This document shows, in pieces, positions 14,193 to 22,556 of a stretch of 39,768 nucleotides of DNA. The DNA lies in assembly GCA_943914555.1 (NCBI GenBank), contig CALUCM010000013.1, positions 1-39,768 of the forward strand, read 5' to 3'. The first letter of the stretch is position 1, and the number at the start of each line of letters is the position of its first letter. Origin of the DNA: an uncultured Francisella sp. Its GTDB lineage: Bacteria; Pseudomonadota; Gammaproteobacteria; Burkholderiales; Neisseriaceae. The translations under genes and the position numbers were made by a program. Under the pieces are notes generated by a model. The model made no database searches. It was not told the DNA's origin and saw only the letters and a list, made by a program, of their open reading frames with translations.

Positions 14193-15584
14193 CTAATAAC
14201 GATAATGTTCAGGTTTGTAAGGTCCATTGATAGTCACATTGATATATTTTGCTTGTTCATGACTTAATTGAGTCAATTTGGCTCCGATCCGCTGTAAATG
14301 GAGTTTTGCGACTTTCTCATCAAGTATTTTGGGTAATAGATAAACTTTATTTTGATAATGCTCCTGCCGAGTAAAGAGTTCAATTTGTGCTAATACCTGA
14401 TTAGTAAAACTAGCGCTCATCACAAAACTGGGATGTCCTGTAGCACAACCTAGATTAACTAGTCGTCCTTCTGCCAATAAAATAAGGCGCTTACCGTCGG
14501 GAAAAATAATATGATCAACTTGCGGCTTAATATTTTGCCACTTATACCGGCGTAGAGATTCTACTTCAATTTCGCTATCAAAATGTCCAATATTACATAC
14601 AATGGCTTCATTTTTCATAGCGTTTAAATGTGCATGTGTTAGTACTTTAATGTTACCAGTGGCGGTCACGAAAATATCTGCCATGGCTGCAACTTCATCC
14701 ATATGAACCACACGGTACCCTTCCATAGCTGCTTGTAAAGCGCAAATGGGATCGATCTCGGTCACCCATACGGTGGCGCCTAAGGCGCGTAAACTCTGTG
14801 CGCAACCTTTACCTACATCTCCATAGCCGGCTACCACCGCGATTTTACCGGCAATCATGACATCTGTTGCTCGTTTAATGCCATCAATGAGACTTTCGCG
14901 ACAACCATATAGATTATCAAATTTTGATTTAGTAACGCTGTCATTGACATTAAAAGCTGGAAACGGCAGCTTACCTTGTTTTTCTAAATGATACAAACGA
15001 TGTACACCAGTTGTGGTTTCTTCAGTTACGCCTTTAATGTGTTTTAAACGCTCGCTATACCAATGTGGATCTTGCTGTAGCCTTTTTTTAATGGCAGCAA
15101 ACAGAATTTTTTCCTCCTGGTTATTGGGATGTCTAAGTACATCTACATTTTCCTCTGCTTGGCTGCCTGTGATTAATAATAGTGAAGCATCGCCACCATC
15201 ATCCAAAATCATGTTGGCAGTTTTCCCATCTGGCCACTCAAAAATGCGATGGGTAAAATTCCAATACTCTTCAAGACTTTCTCCTTTATAGGCAAAAACA
15301 GGTATACCGCATTTGGCTATGGCTGCCGCTGCTTGATCTTGAGTGGAAAAAATATTGCAAGAACACCAGCGTACTTTAGCGCCAAGTGCAATTAGGGTTT
15401 CGATTAACACTGCTGTTTGAATAGTCATATGAATAGAGCCTGCAATACAGGCTCCCTTAAGTGGTTGCTTATCTTTGAATTCTTCACGCAAAGCCATTAG
15501 GCCCGGCATTTCTGTTTCTGCAATAGAGATCTCTTTACGTCCCCAATCACTTTGTGTTAAGTCAGCTACCACGTAATCTGTCAT
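14193..15584 (-). CDS. ahcY: Adenosylhomocysteinase (S-adenosylhomocysteine hydrolase)
   Basis: AhcY splits S-adenosylhomocysteine into adenosine and homocysteine, removing the product inhibitor of methyltransferases and recycling homocysteine to methionine. The 463 residues show the NAD-binding Rossmann motif VAGYGDVGKGCAQSL, the signature KNEAIVCNIGHFDSEI, NVNDSVTKSKFDNLYGCRES with the active-site Lys, and the conserved C-terminal KPEHYRY. It also includes the insertion seen in the long bacterial and plant type. It is the first gene of the minus-strand unit and has a well-formed promoter at 15621-15649. I looked for an SAH riboswitch in the 164-bp leader and did not see one. mtaD, which can also act on S-adenosylhomocysteine, lies about 4 kb away on the same strand. 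Confidence 0.97.
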   Translation of the reverse strand: MTDYVVADLTQSDWGRKEISIAETEMPGLMALREEFKDKQPLKGACIAGSIHMTIQTAVLIETLIALGAKVRWCSCNIFSTQDQAAAAIAKCGIPVFAYKGESLEEYWNFTHRIFEWPDGKTANMILDDGGDASLLLITGSQAEENVDVLRHPNNQEEKILFAAIKKRLQQDPHWYSERLKHIKGVTEETTTGVHRLYHLEKQGKLPFPAFNVNDSVTKSKFDNLYGCRESLIDGIKRATDVMIAGKIAVVAGYGDVGKGCAQSLRALGATVWVTEIDPICALQAAMEGYRVVHMDEVAAMADIFVTATGNIKVLTHAHLNAMKNEAIVCNIGHFDSEIEVESLRRYKWQNIKPQVDHIIFPDGKRLILLAEGRLVNLGCATGHPSFVMSASFTNQVLAQIELFTRQEHYQNKVYLLPKILDEKVAKLHLQRIGAKLTQLSHEQAKYINVTINGPYKPEHYRY

Positions 15585-15620
15585 CTGATGCTTTCATAAA
15601 AAAACGGTGAGTTGAACTAA

Positions 15621-15649
15621 ATTATAGTCGTTTTAACCTTGATAACCAA
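15621..15649 (-). promoter_or_regulatory. Sigma70-type promoter of the ahcY operon
   Basis: On the minus strand TTGGTT (15649-15644) and a perfect TATAAT (15626-15621) are separated by exactly 17 bp. The start of transcription would fall about 30 nt before the ahcY ATG (15584). This is one of the best promoter matches in the window and probably drives ahcY-hisC-hisB-hisH-gltS-rnfB. Confidence 0.65.
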
Positions 15650-15670
15650 AGATGCTTACCTGAGAAACAA

Positions 15671-15699
15671 TTGTCATGATGTCACGGTATGGTTAAATT
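15671..15699 (+). promoter_or_regulatory. Candidate promoter of the autotransporter gene
   Basis: TTGTCA (15671-15676) and TAAATT (15694-15699) are separated by 17 bp and point to the gene starting at 15749. It lies back to back with the ahcY promoter, the two -35 boxes being about 21 bp apart, so one regulator could affect both. The -10 is only fair. Confidence 0.4.
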
Positions 15700-15748
15700 G
15701 CCTGATATTTTTTTTGTTACACTAAAAGCCAAAATTATTCAGAAATAA

Positions 15749-18598
15749 GTGATCGTGATGCAAGTGTTTTCTTCATCAGTGCTATTACCACTACTCTTAT
15801 ACGTCTTTTTACCAACAATTACAGGGGCTAACTTAGAAAATTTAGAAGGATTTACCACTTTACAGCGTAATTTCCCCAATACTATGCAAGAAAATATGCA
15901 TCAAGTAGAAAAAATTATTCGTCAACGCACTCCTTTGCAAGTACAAAAAGCCTTAGTTGATGCTGATGCAATTCCTTTAAAACATGGGCATTACCTGGCT
16001 CCTAATTTTGACTATGCTTTGGGTGGCTTACAGCCTTACTGGCAGTTTTTTTCCCTACCACAAGCAATAAGCTTTACTGGAATGGCAGCCACCATTGCTT
16101 CTATACCTGTAGCTATCTCCACTTTTATATTGAAAAGAAAATACCATTATCCACGGCCTTATGTGATTAATAATCAGCTGGAACTGGTTCATGGCAAAAA
16201 GTACCATAAACATACTGCAAATGCTTATTTCTCTTTCCCCAGTGGGCATACTGCAGTTGGTTATACAAATGCCTTATTTACTGCACAAATTGTTCCAGAA
16301 CGTTATTCTGAGCTGATGACAGCGGCAGCTGATTTTGGGCGTAGCCGAGTGGAGTTGGGGGTACATTATCCTCTAGACATTATTGGTAGTCGTATGATGG
16401 TTTCGTCAATCATGGCAGATCTTCTTTCTCATCCTACTTATCGGTTTCTCATTCGTCTAGCTCGGTTAGAAGCGCGTAGCAGTATGCAGTTACATTGTCA
16501 CGGCACAATCGCTGACTGTGTGATAAGGCAGGTCGGTCAGGATGTTCCTTCTTATTATCGTTTTTATAAAGATGAAGCGGCAAATCATCAGCGTTTTAAT
16601 CATGATTTAAATTATGCTTTAACCCCCATCATGTCTAAAAATTTTCCCATGATTGTTCCTAAAAACGCACAATGGTTAATTTTTACTCGATTCCCTTATC
16701 TATCATCTATAGCACGCAGAAAAATATTAGAAAGTACTGCCTTACCTTCTGGCGATCCGTTAGACAGGCAAGATGGTTTTGGTTCCTGGCAACGCATTAA
16801 TCTTTACGAAGCGGTTGACGGTCCTAAGCAGCTTACCGGGGATTGGTTGATTGATATGAATGGAGATTGGCAGGAAAAACTCTTTTCTGGCTGGACAAAT
16901 CCATATTATCAACAAGATAGCTGGCGCAATGATATCAAAGGTACAGGTCGTTTGCTTAAAGCAGGCAAGGGTCAATTAAATCTTATGGGGCAGAACACAC
17001 TTGGTGGTGTGACTGTGCTGTCTGGTCAGCTTTCTTTGATTGGAGAGAATCATTTTAGTGCGCCCAGTGAAGTGAAAGGGGGAACACTTGTTATTGATGG
17101 TTCTTTGTACAGTAAAGAGCAGCTAATTATTGGTGAAAAAGGGATTTTGCGTGGTGCGGGTGCGATTTTTGCTCCTCTTGGTGTGTATGGCCGATTGATC
17201 ATTGACGGTTATTTACCTTTATCTTTACATAATAAAACCTATTTTTTTTCTACTGGGATAATAGTAGCCAAAAACTTAGGTGTTTTAGGGGCCTTGCAAT
17301 TACAAGGAAGAACAGCTCAATTGCAGCTTGGAGGGACCTTGGATGTGCGTAATAGTTCTCCTGGAGCCTTAATAGATGCTTACTCAGGTGCACGTATTAG
17401 TGGTGGCTTTGTGCATGTTATACAGCCTACTTATTTATATTTTTCTCCTTTTTTTTATGATGTATTGCTTCATCAACATGGTGTTAATCTTTTTATTAAT
17501 TCACCACGGTACCCTCCAATTTCTTTATTTCATGGAAATGAAAGAGAAGGGGCAGCTTTGTTAATTCGATTACAGGGTAGTCAACAAGCAAGAAGTGATC
17601 GTCGATTTGTATCATGGCTCACGCAGGCACTTAACACAGGTGAGATGGCAAGTGCTCCTCATCTATTACATGGGCAGATTTATGCTGATATGGCCGATGT
17701 GTTATTGGGCGAAGGCTTATCCATCCCTGCATTAATCACTAGAATTGATGGTAAAAAACAACAGGCAATCAGTCAGGCTACGACAATCAGCTATACATTC
17801 GACAAATATAGCAGTAGTCAACAGAGTGGTTTTTTAAAAACTAATGAACATCATCGCCGTTTATCAGTGTACCATCATTGGCACATCCACGATTCTGCTT
17901 GGCAGATTCTAGAAGGTATGCAATATAGTCACTATGATTTATCTCAAGCTGTGGCATTGGCACAGGCAAAATCTTACTTATTTACTTTGGGCATTTCTCA
18001 TTATGGTTGGCGCTCTTATTTTGAGATACCACGGCTACGGATGGATATTGGTCTAAATATTGGCACTTATCATAGTAAAGTAAGAAGACATCTTGCTTAT
18101 TTTGGTAATAGTCATAGTCAGCAGTCTGGAAAATTACTTGGTGGCTATATGCGTTTGGGTTATGAATTCCTTCATGACAATTGGCAACTTACTCCTAATC
18201 TAAGTTATCGTTACGCACTATTAACAAGTAAAGACAGTCAGGAGACTGGTTCAGCTGTGTTTTTATCTCAATTACCAGCGCAACATCATAATATTTCGCG
18301 TCTGAAATTGGGTTTTGATATAAGGCACCCGATTGACATGAAATATAGTCCTTTGTTGATACATTTTTCTATATATGATGACATGCGGTTGTCTTGTGAA
18401 GGCACTAAGACAGTAGGTAGATTACATGGTTTAGTTTACGAAAATTTGTCTCAGCAACAAGCAAAACATCGTTTAATAGCTCAAGTTGGCGGAGAATATA
18501 AATCTACCCATACCAGCTTTTCTTTTGATGCAGATTATAAGAAAGCAGGGCCGATACACGGCGCCGGGGCACAACTGACCATCAGGCATAGTTTTTAA
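15749..18598 (+). CDS. Autotransporter with an N-terminal PAP2-type acid phosphatase domain
   Basis: This is a large secreted protein, probably a surface-exposed phosphatase. Residues 10-27 form a hydrophobic signal peptide ending near TITGA. The PAP2 domain carries all three motifs of the family: K129-x6-RP (136-137), PSGH (164-167) and SR-x5-H-x3-D (199-210). From about 400 to 470 comes a beta-helix-like segment resembling the passenger-associated transport repeat (GTGRLLKAGKGQLNLMG, then GGVTVLSGQLSLIG). The last 270 or so residues are rich in alternating beta strands and end in phenylalanine (IRHSF), as expected of a type V outer-membrane barrel. GTG 15749 and ATG 15758 are both possible starts. 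Similar phosphatase-autotransporter proteins occur in Bordetella and relatives. Its stop is 13 bp from the convergent ubiG stop. Substrate and role in host contact are unknown. Confidence 0.9.
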   Translation: MIVMQVFSSSVLLPLLLYVFLPTITGANLENLEGFTTLQRNFPNTMQENMHQVEKIIRQRTPLQVQKALVDADAIPLKHGHYLAPNFDYALGGLQPYWQFFSLPQAISFTGMAATIASIPVAISTFILKRKYHYPRPYVINNQLELVHGKKYHKHTANAYFSFPSGHTAVGYTNALFTAQIVPERYSELMTAAADFGRSRVELGVHYPLDIIGSRMMVSSIMADLLSHPTYRFLIRLARLEARSSMQLHCHGTIADCVIRQVGQDVPSYYRFYKDEAANHQRFNHDLNYALTPIMSKNFPMIVPKNAQWLIFTRFPYLSSIARRKILESTALPSGDPLDRQDGFGSWQRINLYEAVDGPKQLTGDWLIDMNGDWQEKLFSGWTNPYYQQDSWRNDIKGTGRLLKAGKGQLNLMGQNTLGGVTVLSGQLSLIGENHFSAPSEVKGGTLVIDGSLYSKEQLIIGEKGILRGAGAIFAPLGVYGRLIIDGYLPLSLHNKTYFFSTGIIVAKNLGVLGALQLQGRTAQLQLGGTLDVRNSSPGALIDAYSGARISGGFVHVIQPTYLYFSPFFYDVLLHQHGVNLFINSPRYPPISLFHGNEREGAALLIRLQGSQQARSDRRFVSWLTQALNTGEMASAPHLLHGQIYADMADVLLGEGLSIPALITRIDGKKQQAISQATTISYTFDKYSSSQQSGFLKTNEHHRRLSVYHHWHIHDSAWQILEGMQYSHYDLSQAVALAQAKSYLFTLGISHYGWRSYFEIPRLRMDIGLNIGTYHSKVRRHLAYFGNSHSQQSGKLLGGYMRLGYEFLHDNWQLTPNLSYRYALLTSKDSQETGSAVFLSQLPAQHHNISRLKLGFDIRHPIDMKYSPLLIHFSIYDDMRLSCEGTKTVGRLHGLVYENLSQQQAKHRLIAQVGGEYKSTHTSFSFDADYKKAGPIHGAGAQLTIRHSF

Positions 18599-18611
18599 AG
18601 TAAAGTATTTG

Positions 18612-19316
18612 TTAGCCAAGCTTTTGATAGGCTGCCATATAATTGACTTTTACTTTAGGAGTGGAAAAATATTTTTGTGTGAGTGGTTGGTAAGAGAAAC
18701 CTTCCATAGCAATAAGTTGCAAACCTGCCTGGCGCGCCATGCGCGCTAGTTGAGCGGGGGTAATGAAATAACGATAGTCGTGGGTATGTTTTGGTACTAT
18801 TTTTAATAGATATTCAGCAGCAATAATGGCTTGTAAATAGGCTTTGATATTCTGATTAATAGTAGAAACAAAGAGTTTTCCTCCTGTTGTTAAAAGAGAG
18901 GCGCAATGATGCACAATTGCTTGTGGATCAGGAACGTGTTCCAGTAATTCCATACAAGTGATGATATCAAAATAAGCTGGCTGTTTCAGGGAGAGCTCTT
19001 CGATGGATTGATTTTGATAGTTGATGGACAAATCCATTGTTTGTGCGTGTTTTTTAGCAACTTCCAGGGAAGAATCAGCTAAATCAATACCCATAATTTC
19101 TTTTGGTGAGCACTTAGCTAAACTTTCCGTTAAAATTCCTGCACCGCAGCCCACATCAAGTATTTTTGCATCATGCAAAAGGGTATGTTGCTGAATAAAA
19201 GCCAAGCGTAATGGATTGATATCATGCAAAGATTTTAATGGGCCTTGAGGATCCCACCAATGATCAGCTAGCTGTGCGAATTTATTGATTTCATGGGTAA
19301 AAACGTTATTATTCAT
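18612..19316 (-). CDS. ubiG: Ubiquinone biosynthesis O-methyltransferase UbiG
   Basis: UbiG performs both O-methylations of the ubiquinone ring with S-adenosylmethionine, at the membrane surface. The SAM-binding motif LDVGCGAGILTESLA (53-67) is followed by an acidic residue ending the second strand (GIDLAD). MELLEHVPDP is the hallmark of this subfamily. The N-terminal HWWDPQGPLKSLHDINPLRL segment is specific to UbiG among methyltransferases. The 234 residues match. Its start overlaps the end of mtaD by 8 nt. In betaproteobacteria ubiG often stands between mtaD and gph; here gph is missing and the autotransporter gene faces it. Confidence 0.95.
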   Translation of the reverse strand: MNNNVFTHEINKFAQLADHWWDPQGPLKSLHDINPLRLAFIQQHTLLHDAKILDVGCGAGILTESLAKCSPKEIMGIDLADSSLEVAKKHAQTMDLSINYQNQSIEELSLKQPAYFDIITCMELLEHVPDPQAIVHHCASLLTTGGKLFVSTINQNIKAYLQAIIAAEYLLKIVPKHTHDYRYFITPAQLARMARQAGLQLIAMEGFSYQPLTQKYFSTPKVKVNYMAAYQKLG

Positions 19317-20631
19317 GATGGTTTTTATCTCCTCTGATGCGTTCTTGCCAAGTGTTGGCTAGATAATGTAGATCAGTGAGCGAGTTTTTTGTTAACTGTC
19401 GATTTTTGACCAGATGTTCGCCATTTATCCAAACGTCACTGATATTTTCACGTCCTAAGGTATACACGAGATGTGAGATTGGATCATATAGAGGCTGATT
19501 TTCTAATGAGTCAAGTTTAATGGCGATTATATCTGCTTGTTTACCTTCGCTCAAAGATCCCACTTTATCATCAATATGTAGTGCTTTGGCTCCATTAATG
19601 GTGGCCATTTTTAAAGTGTCATAAGCGCAAAGAGCGGTGGGATTGTTGCTTATGCCCTTTGCCAAGAGGGAAGCCAAATAAAGTTCCCTCATTATATCGA
19701 GGCGATTGTTGGAGGCGGCACCATCGGTACCGAGACCAACATTAATCCCCATTTCTTGCATGCGCTGTATTGGGGAAAATCCGGAAGCTAATTTTAAATT
19801 AGAACTAGGATTATGGGCGATGCTTAGTTTTAAAGTAGCACTGCGCATCAATTCTTCTTCAGTAAGATGCACCATATGAGCTGCAATAAAGCCTTCTTGC
19901 AAAACTCCCAATTTATCTAGACGAGTAAAAGGACGCATACCATATGTCTGGCAGCTTTGCTGAATTTCTTCTGCGGTTTCGTGTAGATGACAGTGGATTA
20001 ATAAATTATGGTGTACACTTGCTTTGATAATCTCCCGGAAACTTTGGTCAGACACAGTATAAGGTGCGTGAGGCGCTAAAGTAAATTGTAGTAATGGTTC
20101 GCCTTGGTATTTTTTATATACAGCAAGTGCTTTATTTAAATACTGCTTAGCGTTTGTCGCATAATTAGTAGGAAATTCTAGAATGGTACAGCCTATATAG
20201 GCGCGCATTCCCATGGACAGTGCTGCTTGAGCAACGCTATCGTGAAAGAAATACATATCATTCACGGTAGTGGTACCGGACAATAGCATCTCGGCCATCG
20301 CTAGTCGAGAACCATCATAGACGAACTGATCATTAACCCATTTTTTTTCTAGAGGCCAAATATGTTGATTAAGCCAATCCATTAAAGCCAAATCATCGGC
20401 ATAACCTCGAAACAATACCATTGCACTATGCCCATGTAAATTGATAAAACCAGGCATTAGAATATAGTTATTAAGATGTAGTACCGTATCAGCTTGGGTA
20501 TGTTTGATGTTTTGCGGTGGGATGATTGATTGAATATGATCATTTTCCACTAAAAGTGCGTGATCGTATAAAAGAGGAGAATCATCCTGCATAGTAAGGA
20601 GCCAGCGGGCGTGAATTAAGGTTGTGGACAT
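19309..20631 (-). CDS. mtaD: 5-methylthioadenosine/S-adenosylhomocysteine deaminase (TRZ/ATZ family amidohydrolase)
   Basis: A metal-dependent amidohydrolase that deaminates methylthioadenosine or S-adenosylhomocysteine to the inosyl forms. Metal ligands are visible in LPGFINLHGHSAM (H66 and H68), in HCHLHETAEE, and the late Asp in GLGTDGAASNNRLD. The segment LFRGYADDLALMDWLNQHIWPLE is characteristic of this subgroup. The 440 residues match. Family members include triazine and guanine deaminases, so the substrate is an assignment by similarity. ubiG overlaps its 3' end, and their link is plausible because UbiG produces S-adenosylhomocysteine. It diverges from lepA across 125 bp. No clear ribosome-binding site precedes the ATG at 20631. 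Confidence 0.88.
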   Translation of the reverse strand: MSTTLIHARWLLTMQDDSPLLYDHALLVENDHIQSIIPPQNIKHTQADTVLHLNNYILMPGFINLHGHSAMVLFRGYADDLALMDWLNQHIWPLEKKWVNDQFVYDGSRLAMAEMLLSGTTTVNDMYFFHDSVAQAALSMGMRAYIGCTILEFPTNYATNAKQYLNKALAVYKKYQGEPLLQFTLAPHAPYTVSDQSFREIIKASVHHNLLIHCHLHETAEEIQQSCQTYGMRPFTRLDKLGVLQEGFIAAHMVHLTEEELMRSATLKLSIAHNPSSNLKLASGFSPIQRMQEMGINVGLGTDGAASNNRLDIMRELYLASLLAKGISNNPTALCAYDTLKMATINGAKALHIDDKVGSLSEGKQADIIAIKLDSLENQPLYDPISHLVYTLGRENISDVWINGEHLVKNRQLTKNSLTDLHYLANTWQERIRGDKNHHE

Positions 20632-20669
20632 AGTTTTAAGGGTTAATTAAGAACAAACAATCAAAGCTG

Positions 20670-20675
20670 ATTATA
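20670..20675 (-). promoter_or_regulatory. -10 element of mtaD-ubiG
   Basis: A perfect TATAAT on the minus strand, preceded by CG, lies 38 nt before the mtaD ATG. The nearest good -35-like hexamer, TTGCAC, is 21 bp upstream, longer than the optimum, so the promoter is tentative. Confidence 0.35.
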
Positions 20676-20719
20676 CGTATTTTAATCATGTTTGGTGTGC
20701 AAGTTTTAAGGAAATCGGC

Positions 20720-20751
20720 TACAATCAGGCGCCTTGTACATGGCATATAAT
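20720..20751 (+). promoter_or_regulatory. Two -10-like boxes before lepA
   Basis: TACAAT (20720-20725) would give a leader of about 25 nt. A perfect TATAAT (20746-20751) ends only 5 nt before the lepA ATG and would give a transcript starting at or just past that ATG. No clear -35 fits either box, and lepA has no Shine-Dalgarno sequence. Confidence 0.35.
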
Positions 20752-20756
20752 AACGC

Positions 20757-22556
20757 ATGGCTAATTTCATTCGTAACTTTTCTATTATTGCCCATATTGA
20801 TCACGGTAAATCGACTTTGGCAGATCGCTTGATCCATTATTGTGGGGGGCTTGCCTCTCGAGAGATGAGTGAGCAGGTATTAGACTCAATGGATTTAGAA
20901 AAAGAACGAGGTATCACCATCAAAGCGCAAACAGTTGTTCTTCACTATCAAGCAAGAGATGGTAACAAGTATTTACTCAACATGATCGATACCCCTGGGC
21001 ATGTTGATTTTTCTTATGAGGTATCGCGATCTTTATCGGCTTGTGAAGGTGCTTTACTGGTTGTCGATGCTTCGCAAGGAGTTGAGGCGCAGACAGTAGC
21101 AAATTGTTATACTGCGATTGATCTTAACGTTGAAGTTATTCCTATTTTAAACAAGATTGATTTACCTAATGCGGATCCAGCACGCGTGTCGCAAGAGATT
21201 GAAGATATCATTGGTATTGATGTAACTCATGCTACTCAGATTTCTGCTAAAACTGGTTTGGGCATTGAAGATGTTTTAGAAGATATTGTGCATTTGATTC
21301 CTCCACCCAAAGGAGATATTAACCGACCTTTAAAAGCTTTAATTATCGACTCATGGTTCGATAATTATGTGGGAGTGGTCATGTTAGTGCGTGTAGTAGA
21401 TGGTGTGTTGAAACTAAAAGATAAAATTAAACTGATGGCAACAGCTGCCAGTTCATGGGTAGAAGAGCTTGGTGTGTTCACTCCGAAGTCGCAACCAAAA
21501 TCTGAATTAAAAGCTGGTGAGGTTGGTTTTGTGGTGGCTGGTATCAAAAATTTAAAAAGTGCCAAAGTAGGAGATACCATTACTTTAGAACAGCAGCCAG
21601 CAGCAGAAGCTTTACCTGGTTTTAAGGAAGTTAAATCACAGGTATTTGCTGGGCTTTATCCTGTTGAATCAAACGAATATGAAAATTTAAGAGATGCATT
21701 GGAGAAGTTGCAGCTTAATGACGCCTCTTTGCGTTTTGAGCCGGAAGTTTCTGATGCCCTTGGTTTTGGTTTTCGCTGTGGTTTTCTTGGTCTATTGCAT
21801 CTAGAAATAGTGCAAGAACGTATTGAACGAGAATTTCAGGTGGATATTATTACCACAGCTCCCACTGTAGTTTATCAGTTGCTTTTGAAAAATGGCGAGC
21901 GAATTGAGATTGAAAACCCTTCGAAGTTACCAGATCCTGGGCATATCCAAACCATGTATGAGCCAATTATTACTGCATCTATTTTGTTGCCACAGCAATA
22001 TGTGGGTGCTGTCATGACTTTATGTAATCAAAAACGCGGCATACAAGTGAACATGCAGTACCTTGGGCGTCAGGTAATGCTGACTTATGATTTACCATTA
22101 AATGAAGTAGTATTAGATTTCTTTGATCGTTTAAAATCAGTATCAAGCGGCTATGCATCGCTTGATTATCATTTTAAAGAATTTCGTGCAGAAGATCTTG
22201 TTAAACTTGATATTTTGGTTAATGGCGAACGAGTAGACGCATTAAGTCTAATTGTGCAAAAAGCCACAGCAACTGTTAAAGGACGTATGCTAGTTAACAA
22301 GATGCGCTCCTTAATTCCACGGCAGATGTTTGATATTGCCGTGCAAGCAGCTATTGGAGGGCATATTATTGCTCGAGAAACGGTTAAGGCTTTAAGAAAA
22401 AATGTATTGGCCAAATGTTATGGTGGTGATATTACCCGCAAGAAAAAATTGTTAGAAAAGCAAAAAGCTGGTAAAAAGCGTATGAAACAGATTGGCAAAG
22501 TATCCATTCCACAATCTGCTTTTTTAGCAGTATTGCAGATGGATGATCAGAAATAG
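20757..22556 (+). CDS. lepA: Elongation factor 4 (LepA GTPase)
   Basis: LepA is a translational GTPase that binds ribosomes and is thought to help elongation or subunit assembly under stress. G1 AHIDHGKSTLADRL, G3 DTPGHVDF and G4 NKIDLPNADP are intact. The EF-G-like domains follow, with GFRCGFLGLLHLEI and the C-terminal domain specific to EF4 ending in KRMKQIGKVSIPQSAFLAVLQ. The 599 residues are the standard length. The ATG at 20757 begins MANFIRNFSIIAHIDHGKS, as in other LepA proteins, so the start is secure although there is no Shine-Dalgarno sequence. lepB begins inside its last codons, the common lepA-lepB arrangement. Confidence 0.98.
   Translation: MANFIRNFSIIAHIDHGKSTLADRLIHYCGGLASREMSEQVLDSMDLEKERGITIKAQTVVLHYQARDGNKYLLNMIDTPGHVDFSYEVSRSLSACEGALLVVDASQGVEAQTVANCYTAIDLNVEVIPILNKIDLPNADPARVSQEIEDIIGIDVTHATQISAKTGLGIEDVLEDIVHLIPPPKGDINRPLKALIIDSWFDNYVGVVMLVRVVDGVLKLKDKIKLMATAASSWVEELGVFTPKSQPKSELKAGEVGFVVAGIKNLKSAKVGDTITLEQQPAAEALPGFKEVKSQVFAGLYPVESNEYENLRDALEKLQLNDASLRFEPEVSDALGFGFRCGFLGLLHLEIVQERIEREFQVDIITTAPTVVYQLLLKNGERIEIENPSKLPDPGHIQTMYEPIITASILLPQQYVGAVMTLCNQKRGIQVNMQYLGRQVMLTYDLPLNEVVLDFFDRLKSVSSGYASLDYHFKEFRAEDLVKLDILVNGERVDALSLIVQKATATVKGRMLVNKMRSLIPRQMFDIAVQAAIGGHIIARETVKALRKNVLAKCYGGDITRKKKLLEKQKAGKKRMKQIGKVSIPQSAFLAVLQMDDQK

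Noticed and set aside
15585..15748. SAH riboswitch upstream of ahcY
   Set aside because: None of the conserved G/C-rich core is visible; the region is AT-rich with two back-to-back promoters.
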